Assembly: GCA_027306955.1 (NCBI GenBank)
Contig: DAHUXX010000287.1
Span: forward strand, 1 to 11,376
Origin: Acetobacteraceae bacterium
Lineage (GTDB): Bacteria; Pseudomonadota; Alphaproteobacteria; Acetobacterales; Acetobacteraceae
Direction: 5' to 3'
Length of the DNA stretch: 11,376 bases
The number at the start of each line of letters is the position of its first letter. The first letter of the stretch is position 1. A program made the position numbers and the translations under genes. Below, piece by piece: positions 1 to 7,390 of the stretch. The notes under the pieces were generated by a model, which had not been told where the DNA came from, made no database searches, and was given only the letters and a program-made list of their open reading frames with translations.

Positions 1-408
1 AAGTACCGCGAGGTCGCCGCCGGCCGCGCGCCCACCCTGTTCCGCAGCGACCGGCCCGATGTCGCGGACGGCGAGCAGCGGCGCGACTTCATCTGGGTCG
101 GCGACACCGTTACGGTCATGCAATGGCTTCTGGGCCATCCCGAGGTCTCCGGCCTGTTCAACCTCGGCACCGGCACCGCGCGCAGCTACGCCGACCTCGC
201 CCGCGCGGTCTGCCGCGCCGCCGGCGCCGAGCCGTGCTTCGAGCTGGTGGAGATGCCATCGAAGCTGGTCGGCCGCTACCAGTCCTTCACCCAGGCGGAC
301 ATGCGCGCGCTGCGTGCCGCCGGCTACACGGCGCCGTTCACGCCGCTCGAGGAAGGTATCGGGCGCTATGTGCGCGACTTCCTCGCCCAACCGGAGCCGT
401 ATCTCTGA
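1..408 (+). CDS. hldD: ADP-L-glycero-D-manno-heptose 6-epimerase, C-terminal part (5' truncated by window edge)
   Basis: The frame is open from base 1 and ends at TGA 406-408, giving the last 135 residues of what is normally a protein of about 310-330. This short-chain dehydrogenase-type enzyme epimerises ADP-D-glycero-D-manno-heptose to the L-glycero form, the activated heptose for the LPS inner core, in the cytosol. The visible part shows the family's late motifs: RRDFIWVGD near residues 28-36, the FNLGTGTARSY stretch, and the very characteristic YQSFTQADMRALRAAGY segment near the C-terminus. The NAD-binding Gly-rich N-terminus and the catalytic Tyr-Lys lie outside the window. Its stop abuts the lgt start with no spacer, so the two are probably co-transcribed. 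A generic UDP-sugar epimerase is the alternative, but the YQxFTQAD stretch argues for HldD. Confidence 0.88.
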   Translation, partial: KYREVAAGRAPTLFRSDRPDVADGEQRRDFIWVGDTVTVMQWLLGHPEVSGLFNLGTGTARSYADLARAVCRAAGAEPCFELVEMPSKLVGRYQSFTQADMRALRAAGYTAPFTPLEEGIGRYVRDFLAQPEPYL

Positions 409-1224
409 ATGTTTCCAGTCCTCGTCTTTCCCGACTTCAGCCGCGCGCTCATCACCGTCGGGCCGTTCCAGATCCGATACTACGCGCTCGCCTACATCAC
501 CGGCCTGCTGCTCGGCTGGCGCCTGGTCCGCCGCATGGTGGCGCAGGAGCCGAAGGTCGCGACCGCGCTGCAGGTGGACGATTTCCTCACCTGGGCGACG
601 CTCGGCGTCGTGCTCGGCGGGCGCGCCGGCTACGTGCTGTTCTACCAGCCGGGGTTCTACTTCGCGCACCCGCTGCAGATCCCGCAGGTCTGGCACGGCG
701 GCATGTCGTTCCACGGCGGCCTGCTCGGCGTCACCGTCGCGATCCTGTGGTTCTGCCGGCGCGAGAAGATCAACCCGTTCGCCTTCGCCGACCGCATCGC
801 CGTCGCGGTGCCGATCGGGCTCGCCCTTGGGCGCGTCGCCAACTTCATCAACGGCGAGCTGCCGGGCCGGCCCGCGCCGTCCTGGGTGCCGTTCACGATG
901 CTGTTCCCGAACTACGAGGCGCACCCGGTCCCGCGCTATCCCTCGGAGCTCTACGAGGCGTTCCTGGAGGGCGTGGTGCTGTTCAGCGTCATGCTCATCC
1001 TCTCGCGCTCCGAGCGCCGGCGGCGCCAACAGGGCGTGCTGGCGGGCTGCTTCCTGGTCGGCTACGGCATCGCGCGCATCACCGCGGAGTTCTTCCGCCA
1101 GCCCGACCCGTTCCTCGGCTACCTGGTCTTCCACACGACGATGGGCCAGTTGCTGTCGATCCCCGTCGTCATCGCCGGCATCGTCCTCATCGCCTGGGCG
1201 CGCAAACAGAAACCGGCCGCCTGA
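409..1224 (+). CDS. lgt: Phosphatidylglycerol--prolipoprotein diacylglyceryl transferase
   Basis: This 271-residue inner-membrane enzyme moves diacylglycerol from phosphatidylglycerol to the lipobox cysteine of preprolipoproteins, the first lipoprotein maturation step. Several hydrophobic segments are visible (about 22-40, 60-80, 100-116, 130-142, 185-200, 208-225, 245-264), as expected for a seven-helix protein. Residues matching those known to matter in E. coli Lgt are all present: His102 in HGGMSFHGG, Arg142, Asn145 and Glu150 in the signature GRVANFINGELPGRP, and Arg223/Glu227 in IARITAEFF. The ATG at 409 follows the hldD stop directly. The TGA at 1222-1224 shares a base with the next ATG (TGATG), implying coupled translation with the methyltransferase. 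Length and motifs indicate an intact, functional gene. A lipoprotein gene lies three genes downstream in the same run. Confidence 0.97.
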   Translation: MFPVLVFPDFSRALITVGPFQIRYYALAYITGLLLGWRLVRRMVAQEPKVATALQVDDFLTWATLGVVLGGRAGYVLFYQPGFYFAHPLQIPQVWHGGMSFHGGLLGVTVAILWFCRREKINPFAFADRIAVAVPIGLALGRVANFINGELPGRPAPSWVPFTMLFPNYEAHPVPRYPSELYEAFLEGVVLFSVMLILSRSERRRRQQGVLAGCFLVGYGIARITAEFFRQPDPFLGYLVFHTTMGQLLSIPVVIAGIVLIAWARKQKPAA

Positions 1225-2192
1225 TGGAGCGGCTGGACGCGTTCATGGCGCGCGCCAACGCCGCCTATTACGCGACGCATGACCCGTTTGCGGACTTCAC
1301 CACGGCGCCGGAGATCTCGCAGGTCTTCGGCGAGCTGCTCGGCGCCTGGGCCACGGTTGCCTGGCGGGCGATGGGCTCGCCCGCGCGGGTGCTGCTGGTC
1401 GAGGCTGGGCCCGGCCGCGGCTCGCTGATGGCCGACGCGCTGCGGCTCGTCACCCGCGTGGCCCCCGCCTTCGCCGCCGCCATCGACCTGCGCCTGGTCG
1501 AGACCTCGCCGCGCCTTGCTTCCCTCCTCGCCGAACGCCTGCCGCAAGCGACGCTGCACGCGGACCTCGCCGGGATACCGTCCGGCCCGATGATCCTGCT
1601 CGCCAACGAGTTCCTCGACGCGCTGCCGATCCGCCAGTTCGTCCGTCGCGGCCTGGCCTGGCGTGAACGCCATGTCCAGGCAGGTGCCTTCCACGAACTC
1701 GGCGAGGCGGCACTTTCCTGGCCAGGCGCCGAGGGGGCGGTGCGCGAGCGCGGCGAGGCGGCGGAGGCATTCGTCGCCACCGTCGCGGCGCGCGTCGCCA
1801 GCCAGGGCGGCGTCGCGCTCTTCCTCGACTACGGCCCCGCCGAGAGCGGCGAGGGCGATTCGCTGCAGGCGCTGCGTGACGGCCGCCCCGCGCCGCCGTT
1901 GGAGGCCGCTGGCGAGGCCGACCTCACCGCGCATGTGGATTTCGCCGCCATCGCCGCCGCGGCGCGCGCGGCCGGGGCCGTGGTGCACGGGCCGGTCCCG
2001 CAGGGGATCTTCCTCGCCCGCCTCGGCCTGCACCAGCGCGCCGGTGCCCTCGCGCGCGCCCACCCGCCCGCCGAGGGCGCCGCGATCCTGCGCGCGGCCC
2101 GCCGCCTCGCCGAGCCGGATGGCATGGGAAGGCTGTTCAAGGCGCTCGCGGTTGCGCATCCCGCGCTGCCGGTGCCGGAGGGTTTCGCATGA
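1224..2192 (+). CDS. Class I SAM-dependent methyltransferase, MidA/NDUFAF7 family
   Basis: The 322-residue product resembles the MidA/NDUFAF7 (COG1565) family. Its mitochondrial member methylates an arginine of complex I subunit NDUFS2 and is needed for complex I assembly; the bacterial role is less defined. Visible features are YYATHDPFADFTTAPEISQ (about 15-33), the SAM-binding loop VEAGPGRGSLMADALR (59-74), the family-typical ANEFLDALPIRQF (127-139) and a C-terminal MGRLFKALAVAHP stretch. The N-terminus is shorter than in many homologues, which carry about 20-30 more residues before YYATRDPFG and a longer loop before the DFTTAPE motif. The ATG at 1224 is chosen because it overlaps the lgt stop as TGATG. 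The same frame stays open far upstream, antithetic to lgt, but that part is a codon-bias shadow. The stop overlaps the pgeF start (ATGA). Confidence 0.9.
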   Translation: MERLDAFMARANAAYYATHDPFADFTTAPEISQVFGELLGAWATVAWRAMGSPARVLLVEAGPGRGSLMADALRLVTRVAPAFAAAIDLRLVETSPRLASLLAERLPQATLHADLAGIPSGPMILLANEFLDALPIRQFVRRGLAWRERHVQAGAFHELGEAALSWPGAEGAVRERGEAAEAFVATVAARVASQGGVALFLDYGPAESGEGDSLQALRDGRPAPPLEAAGEADLTAHVDFAAIAAAARAAGAVVHGPVPQGIFLARLGLHQRAGALARAHPPAEGAAILRAARRLAEPDGMGRLFKALAVAHPALPVPEGFA

Positions 2193-2953
2193 CGCCTGGT
2201 CCGATCGAGACGCTGGCGTTGCCGGCGCCGCACGGCTTCTTCACCCGCCTCGGTGGCGTGTCGGAGGGGCCGTTCGCCAGCCTCAACGCCAGCCTCTCGG
2301 GTGCCGACGATCGCGCGCGGGTGCTGGAGAACCGTGCGCGTGCCGCGCGCGCCGTTGGTGCCGATCCATCGCTGCTCGTCGGCATCACGCAGGTCCACGG
2401 CGCCGACGTCGCGACCGTCACCGAGCCCTGGGCGCCAGGCGCCGGCCCGCGCGCGGATGCGATGGTGACCGGGCGGCCGGGCATCGCGCTCGGCATCGTC
2501 ACCGCGGACTGCGCGCCGGTGCTGTTCGCGGATGCCGGGGCCGGCGTGGTCGGCGCCGCGCATGCCGGCTGGCGTGGCGCCCTCGCCGGCGTGCTGGAGG
2601 CGACCGTCGCGGCCATGGAGGCGCTCGGCGCAAGCAGCAGCCGCATCGCCGCCGCCATCGGCCCCTGCATCGCCCAGGCGAGCTACGAGGTCGGCGCCGA
2701 CCTGCGCGACGCCGTGCTGGCGCGCGACGCGCTTGACGCGCGTTTCTTCGCCGAGGGCAGGCGCGGCCGCTGGCAGTTCGACCTTGCGGGTTATTGCCGG
2801 GCGCGGCTCGCCAATGCCGGCCTCGCCGCCCACGTCACCGGGCACGACACGCTGGCCGACGAAGCCCGTTTCTTCTCCCATCGCCGCCGCACGCTGGCGG
2901 ACGGCGGTCCGATCGGGCATCAGATCTCCATCATCCTATGCGCCCATCGCTGA
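2189..2953 (+). CDS. pgeF: YfiH/PgeF-type multicopper-oxidase-fold (laccase domain) protein
   Basis: This 254-residue protein belongs to the YfiH/LACC1/PgeF family (DUF152). Members have been described as purine nucleoside phosphorylase/adenosine deaminase enzymes, and E. coli YfiH as a peptidoglycan-editing factor that prevents L-Ser misincorporation into muropeptides. The zinc-site residues are visible: His70 in QVHG, Cys108 in TADCAPVLF and His125 in AHAGWRG. IGPCI (157-161) and the C-terminal RFFSHRRR (227-234) are also typical. Length is normal for the family. The start overlaps the upstream stop by four bases (ATGA), so translation is likely coupled. The last 16 bases overlap the start of the following lipoprotein gene. 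The older label polyphenol oxidase is misleading for this family. Confidence 0.94.
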   Translation: MTPGPIETLALPAPHGFFTRLGGVSEGPFASLNASLSGADDRARVLENRARAARAVGADPSLLVGITQVHGADVATVTEPWAPGAGPRADAMVTGRPGIALGIVTADCAPVLFADAGAGVVGAAHAGWRGALAGVLEATVAAMEALGASSSRIAAAIGPCIAQASYEVGADLRDAVLARDALDARFFAEGRRGRWQFDLAGYCRARLANAGLAAHVTGHDTLADEARFFSHRRRTLADGGPIGHQISIILCAHR

Positions 2954-3255
2954 TCCCCCGCTTCCTGTTCCCCCGCTTCCTGTGGCTCGGGGGCCTGCTG
3001 CTGCTCGCCGGCTGCGGCTCGATGCAGCCCTTCGCGGGGCATCCCGGCCTTGTCGGCGCCCAGCTCGCCGCACCGCCGCCCGCGCGTCTCGCCGTGCCGC
3101 CGCCGGCCGACCTGCCGCCCCACGCCGCCGCGATGCTGGCGCAAACGCTCGCAGCCCAGCTTGTGGAGCAGACGGTTCCCGCCGAGGCCGGTCCGCCGCA
3201 CAAGGGCGACTGGACCCTCGCGGTGGACGCACCGGCCTCTCCAGCCACCTCCTAG
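2938..3255 (+). CDS. 5' part of an unrecognised lipoprotein gene, ended by an in-frame amber codon
   Basis: Starting at ATG 2938, inside the end of pgeF, the frame encodes 105 residues before TAG 3253-3255. The N-terminus is a clear lipoprotein signal peptide: basic start, hydrophobic core, and lipobox LLLLAGC with the lipidated Cys at residue 26. A Pro/Ala-rich stretch follows, then PPHKGDWTLAVDAP. The reading frame continues without any shift after the TAG to 3864, so this looks like the front of a single gene of about 308 codons that has been interrupted. The TAG lies in the first copy of a 21-bp tandem duplication whose second copy has TCG (Ser) there. The segment also carries a 15-bp exact duplication encoding (I/F)PRFL twice. 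No Shine-Dalgarno is seen; coupling to pgeF is likely. I do not recognise the family. It could be a pseudogene, a read-through gene or a sequencing error. Confidence 0.68.
   Translation: MRPSLIPRFLFPRFLWLGGLLLLAGCGSMQPFAGHPGLVGAQLAAPPPARLAVPPPADLPPHAAAMLAQTLAAQLVEQTVPAEAGPPHKGDWTLAVDAPASPATS
2954..2983 (+). repeat. Exact 15-bp tandem duplication in the lipoprotein signal peptide
   Basis: Bases 2954-2968 and 2969-2983 are identical 15-mers (TCCCCCGCTTCCTGT). The duplication begins one base after the pgeF stop codon, so it does not affect pgeF. It is in frame and adds five residues, giving IPRFL-FPRFL before the hydrophobic core. The signal peptide would still be of workable length without it. 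Confidence 0.9.
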
Positions 3256-3282
3256 CAGATGCCCGCCACCTCCTCGCAGATG
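3241..3282 (+). repeat. Imperfect 21-bp in-frame tandem duplication carrying the amber codon
   Basis: Copy 1 is 3241-3261 and copy 2 is 3262-3282; 19 of 21 positions agree. They encode PATS-stop-QM and PATSSQM. The two differences are CCA versus CCC (silent, Pro) and TAG versus TCG (stop versus Ser). The simplest history is an in-frame duplication followed by a single C-to-A change that created the stop. Confidence 0.9.
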
Positions 3283-3864
3283 GATGTGACGCCGCGCTTC
3301 ACGGTGCTGGACGCGGGGGGCAAGCCGCACGGCGCCGTCTCTGCCCCCGCAGTGCCTGCCACCGCCTGGAATTCCGGCAACCCCGCGACCCTTGGCCTGG
3401 TCGCCAAGACCATGGCGCCGCGCATTGCCTCGCTGCTGTCGGACATCAGCCTCGCCGAGCGCAAGGCCAACCCGAACAGCCTGCTCAACCGCAAGCCGCA
3501 TGTGCGCCTGCTGCCGGTCACCGGCGCGCCCGGTAACGGCGATGCCGCGCTCTACGACCAGATGTTGCGCGAGCTCGCCTCCCTCGGCCCTGTCGTCCAG
3601 ACCGGCGCCAAGGGGGCGGACTTCACCGTCGCGGGCACCGTCGTCGTTGTTCCCGGCGCGCAGGGGCTCGACCAGGTGACGCTCGACTGGAAGGTGACGG
3701 ACCGGCGCGGCCTCGCCGGGCACGTGACGCAGGTGAACGCGGTGCCGCACGGCTCGCTCTCCCATGCCTGGGGCGACGCCGCGATCTATGCCGCGCACGA
3801 GGCGGCGGCCGGCGTGATGCAGGTGATCGACCGGCGCATCGGCCTCGCCGTCCCCGGCTCGTGA
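3259..3864 (+). CDS. 3' part of the same unrecognised lipoprotein gene (201-residue downstream frame)
   Basis: This is the in-frame continuation after the amber codon; ATG 3259 is three bases past the TAG. The product has beta-rich patterning: TPRFTVLDAGG, KPHVRLLPVTGAPG, ADFTVAGTVVVVPG, VTLDWKVTDRRG, then a helical C-terminus with WGDAAIYAAHEAAAGVMQVIDR. Codon use matches genuine genes, and GC-ending codons dominate throughout, so this part was under coding selection until recently at least. It has no signal peptide of its own, and the upstream bases (CCACCTCCTCG type) contain no Shine-Dalgarno, so independent initiation is doubtful; termination-reinitiation over the three-base gap is the best route. 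If translated alone the product would stay in the cytosol. I assign no function. A 96-bp spacer separates it from prs. Confidence 0.65.
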   Translation: MPATSSQMDVTPRFTVLDAGGKPHGAVSAPAVPATAWNSGNPATLGLVAKTMAPRIASLLSDISLAERKANPNSLLNRKPHVRLLPVTGAPGNGDAALYDQMLRELASLGPVVQTGAKGADFTVAGTVVVVPGAQGLDQVTLDWKVTDRRGLAGHVTQVNAVPHGSLSHAWGDAAIYAAHEAAAGVMQVIDRRIGLAVPGS

Positions 3865-3869
3865 GCCGG
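3854..3869 (+). other. Short GC-rich inverted repeat over the lipoprotein stop codon
   Basis: CCGGCTC (3854-3860) and GAGCCGG (3863-3869) form a perfect 7-bp stem, or 6 bp with a 4-nt loop, across the TGA at 3862-3864. No T-tract follows, so it is not a standard intrinsic terminator. It could slow or protect the 3' end of the upstream transcript, or be chance in such GC-rich DNA. The remaining spacer to prs has no other clear element, apart from a weak TTGCAT at 3899-3904 without a convincing -10 partner. Confidence 0.3.
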
Positions 3870-3960
3870 CTCGCGGGGCCAGTTCCCGCGCGCTGCGCTT
3901 GCATGGACATGCCAGCGTCACATTGGTAGGAACCCGTCGCGCCCAACCGGTCGAGGTCCG

Positions 3961-4893
<933 letters not shown>

Positions 4894-4910
4894 AACAGGA
4901 AAGCCATCTC

Positions 4911-5531
4911 ATGAAGTTCTTCTACGCGCCCGGCGCCTGCTCGATGGGCATCCACATCCTGCTCGAGGAGATCGGCAAGCCCTACGAGGCGGTGGCGATC
5001 AGCCTGCGCGAGGGCGACCAGTTCAAGCCGGCGTTCGTCGCGGTGAACCCCAAGAGCAAGGTGCCGGCGCTGGTGCGCGACGACGGCTCGCTGCTGACCG
5101 AGTTCCCCGCCATCGCCTTCTGGCTCGCGCGCACCAACCCGCAGGCCGGGCTGCTGGCGGACGACGCCGAGAGCCAGTCCCGCGCGCTGGAGGCGATGGA
5201 ATACGCCACCGCCACGATCCACATGCAGGGCTTCTCGCGCGTGTTCCGCCCCGCGCGGTTCGCGCCCAGCGAGGCCGACGCCGAGGCGGTCTCCGCGCGC
5301 GGGCGCGAGATCATCGCGGCGGGGATGCAGAACCTCGACAAGTCGCTCGCCGGCAGGGACTACCTGCTGGGCGGCTTCTCCATCGCCGATGCCGCGCTGT
5401 TCTTCGTCGAGTTCTGGGCCGCCGAGCGCCTGGGCATGACGCTGCCGCCCAATGTCGCCGCCCATTTCGCGCGCATGAAGACGCGCCCCGCCGTCGCGCG
5501 GGTGATGGAGCGCGAGGGGCTCAAGAAATAG
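4911..5531 (+). CDS. Glutathione S-transferase family protein (beta-class-like)
   Basis: The 206-residue product has the two-domain GST layout. The N-terminal thioredoxin-like domain (about 1-78) begins MKFFYAPGACSMG, placing a cysteine at position 10 as in bacterial beta-class GSTs, where it contacts glutathione. NPKSKVPAL (46-54) contains the conserved cis-Pro site, and LLTEFPAIAFWLA provides the glutathione gamma-glutamyl contact region. The helical C-terminal domain includes the N-capping-box region FSIADAALFF and ends LKK. The substrate cannot be told from sequence; detoxification by glutathione conjugation or a redox role is usual. ATG 4911 follows AGGA at 4897-4900. The 17-bp gap after prs suggests co-transcription; the histidine phosphatase follows after 11 bp. 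Confidence 0.92.
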   Translation: MKFFYAPGACSMGIHILLEEIGKPYEAVAISLREGDQFKPAFVAVNPKSKVPALVRDDGSLLTEFPAIAFWLARTNPQAGLLADDAESQSRALEAMEYATATIHMQGFSRVFRPARFAPSEADAEAVSARGREIIAAGMQNLDKSLAGRDYLLGGFSIADAALFFVEFWAAERLGMTLPPNVAAHFARMKTRPAVARVMEREGLKK

Positions 5532-5542
5532 CGGAAGACGCC

Positions 5543-6091
5543 GTGAGCATCGTTGCGCGATCGTTCTGGTTCCTCCGCCACGGCGAGACGGACTGGAACG
5601 CGCAGGGCCTGTCGCAGGGCAACACGGACATCCCGCTCAACGCCACCGGCCTCGCGCAGGCGGCGGCGGCGGCGGCGATGTTGCGCAACCGCGGCATCGC
5701 CACCATCGTCGCCTCGCCGCTCGACCGTGCCGCCACCACCGCGCGCGTCGTGGCCGAGACGCTCGGCCTGCCCATCGAGACCGACCCCGACCTGCGCGAG
5801 GTCTGCTTCGGCGAGCAGGAGGGCCGCCCGATGGGCACCTGGTACGACACCTGGATCGCGGGCGACTACACGCCGGAGGGGGCGGAGACCTTCGCCGGAT
5901 TGCGTGCCCGCGCGGTCGCGGCGGTCAACCGTGCGCTGGCGCGCCCGGCGCCGGTTCTCGTCGTCGCCCATGGCGCGCTGTTCCGCGGCGTGCGCGCGGC
6001 GATGGGGCTCGAGGTCAACGTGCGCACGCCCAACGCGGTGCCGCTGTTCTGCGAGCCCGGCCCGCCCTGGACGCTGACGGTGGCGCGGTAG
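5543..6091 (+). CDS. Histidine phosphatase family protein (phosphoglycerate mutase-like)
   Basis: The 182-residue product is a branch-1 histidine phosphatase. RHGE at 12-15 gives the phosphorylated His13 and phosphate-binding Arg12; Arg62 (SPLDRA), the acid Glu86 (LREVCFGEQEG) and the second catalytic His143 (VVAHG) are all present, so it should be active. The family spans small-molecule phosphatases (phosphosugars, alpha-ribazole phosphate) and some mutases; the substrate is not evident, and there is no cobalamin context here. The GTG at 5543 is chosen because it lies 11 bases after the upstream stop, has GGAAG at 5533-5537 ahead of it, and gives an N-terminus just before the catalytic strand. 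An alanine run (residues 40-45) comes from a GCG repeat. Probably co-transcribed with prs and the GST gene; it converges on tyrS. Confidence 0.9.
   Translation: MSIVARSFWFLRHGETDWNAQGLSQGNTDIPLNATGLAQAAAAAAMLRNRGIATIVASPLDRAATTARVVAETLGLPIETDPDLREVCFGEQEGRPMGTWYDTWIAGDYTPEGAETFAGLRARAVAAVNRALARPAPVLVVAHGALFRGVRAAMGLEVNVRTPNAVPLFCEPGPPWTLTVAR
5660..5677 (+). repeat. (GCG)6 trinucleotide run inside the histidine phosphatase gene
   Basis: Six consecutive GCG codons encode Ala40-Ala45. It is in frame, lies in a helix-like stretch after the family's TxxGxxQA segment, and could vary in length between strains without breaking the frame. Confidence 0.85.
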
Positions 6092-6110
6092 GGCGGGGCC
6101 GGCGCCTACC
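6087..6110. terminator. Possible hairpin between the convergent phosphatase and tyrS ends
   Basis: GGTAGG (6087-6092) pairs with CCTACC (6105-6110), and CG (6094-6095) with CG (6103-6104), leaving G6093 bulged and a GC-rich loop. The element covers both stop codons (TAG 6089-6091 on plus, CTA 6106-6108 read from minus). It lacks a T-tract on either strand, so termination is only a suggestion. Confidence 0.25.
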
Positions 6111-7350
6111 CCCCGACCTTCACCATCCGATGCTGCTTGCGCCCCGCCGAGAGCTTCACGCCCACGTCCAGGCGCGCGCGCGCCACCAGCATCGTTTCAT
6201 CGCCGATCGCCGCATCGTCGAGCCGCGCGCCGCCGCCACGGATCAGGCGCCGCGCCTCGCCGTTGGAGGCGGCGAGCTTCGCCAGCACGAACAGGCGGTA
6301 GACGGGCACGCCCTCGGCGGCCTCCGCGGCGCTGATTGCGACCTCCGGCAGTGCTGCCGCCTCGCCCACGCCCTCGAACACCGCGCGCGCGGCGTTGTGC
6401 GCCGCCTCCGTCGCCTCGCGCCCGTGCAGCAGCGCCGTTGCCTCGGTCGCCAGGATCGCCTTGGCGTCGTTGATCTCGGCACCGCCCAGCGCCTCCAGCC
6501 GCGCGATCTCCGCAAGCGGCAGGTCGGTGAACAGCTTGAGGAAGCGGCCGACATCCTCGTCCTCGGTGTTGCGCCAGAACTGCCAGTAGTCGAACGGCGC
6601 CAGCCGGTCCGCGCGTAGCCACACCGCCCCCTTCACGGACTTGCCCATCTTGGCGCCGGACGCGGTGGTGATCAGCGGCGTGGTGAGGCCGAACACGCTC
6701 GCCCCCTCCATGCGCCGCACCAGGTCGACGCCGGAGACGATGTTGCCCCACTGGTCCGAGCCACCCATCTGCAGCGTCACGCCATGGCGGCGGAACAGCT
6801 CGCGGAAGTCGTAGCTCTGCAGGATCATGTAGTTGAACTCGAGGAAGGTCAGCGCGTGCTCGCGTTCGAGGCGCAACCGTACCGAATCGAAGGTCAGCAT
6901 GCGGTTGATGGTGAAGTGCGGCCCCACCTCGCGCAGCAGCGAGATATAGCCCAGCTCGTCCAGCCAGTCCGCGTTGTTGGGCATGATGGCGTCGGCTTGC
7001 CCGTCGCCGAAGCGCAGGAACGGGTCGAAGCAGCGGCGGATGCCCGCCATGTTCGCCTCGATCTTCTCGACCGTCAGCATCTGCCGGGTTTCGTCCTTGC
7101 CGGACGGGTCGCCGATCTTGGTCGTGCCGCCGCCCATCAGCGGCACCGGCCGGTGCCCGCAGCGCTGCAGCAGCCGCAGGTTCATGATGCCCACGAGGTT
7201 GCCCACGTGCAGGCTGTCCGCGGTGCAGTCGAAGCCGATATAGCCGGAGACCACGCCCGCGCGCAGCGCCGCGGCGAGCCCTTCCTCGTCGGTGCACTGG
7301 TGGAGAAATCCGCGCGCGCGCGCCTCGTGCAGGTATTCGTCGGTCGGCAT
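6106..7350 (-). CDS. tyrS: Tyrosine--tRNA ligase
   Basis: This 414-residue class I aminoacyl-tRNA synthetase charges tRNA-Tyr in the cytosol. Visible features are YIGFDCTADSLHVGNL, with HVGN (48-51) as the HIGH motif, GGGTTKIGDPSGKDE (73-87), the tyrosine-pocket Tyr174/Gln178 (YMILQ), QMGGSDQWGN (194-203), and KMGKS (234-238) as the KMSKS loop. The C-terminal part (about 350-410) looks like an S4 RNA-binding domain, with NGEARRLIRGGGARLD. The frame remains open upstream to 7509, but that part is antisense to anmK. The ATG at 7348-7350 is chosen for its AAGGA Shine-Dalgarno seven bases ahead and its family-like MPTDEYLHEARARGFLHQ start. It diverges from anmK across 40 bp, so its promoter probably overlaps the anmK 5' end. 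Confidence 0.97.
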   Translation of the reverse strand: MPTDEYLHEARARGFLHQCTDEEGLAAALRAGVVSGYIGFDCTADSLHVGNLVGIMNLRLLQRCGHRPVPLMGGGTTKIGDPSGKDETRQMLTVEKIEANMAGIRRCFDPFLRFGDGQADAIMPNNADWLDELGYISLLREVGPHFTINRMLTFDSVRLRLEREHALTFLEFNYMILQSYDFRELFRRHGVTLQMGGSDQWGNIVSGVDLVRRMEGASVFGLTTPLITTASGAKMGKSVKGAVWLRADRLAPFDYWQFWRNTEDEDVGRFLKLFTDLPLAEIARLEALGGAEINDAKAILATEATALLHGREATEAAHNAARAVFEGVGEAAALPEVAISAAEAAEGVPVYRLFVLAKLAASNGEARRLIRGGGARLDDAAIGDETMLVARARLDVGVKLSAGRKQHRMVKVGG

Positions 7351-7390
7351 CCACTGTTCCTTGTTGCGGGCGCGCTTTAGCATCCGTGTC

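Noticed and set aside
123..1223. Continuous open frame upstream of the MidA-like gene, suggesting a 689-residue fusion
   Set aside because: The upstream part lies over hldD and lgt in another frame and is Arg/Pro-rich shadow sequence. The recognisable protein begins at ATG 1224 with a TGATG junction.
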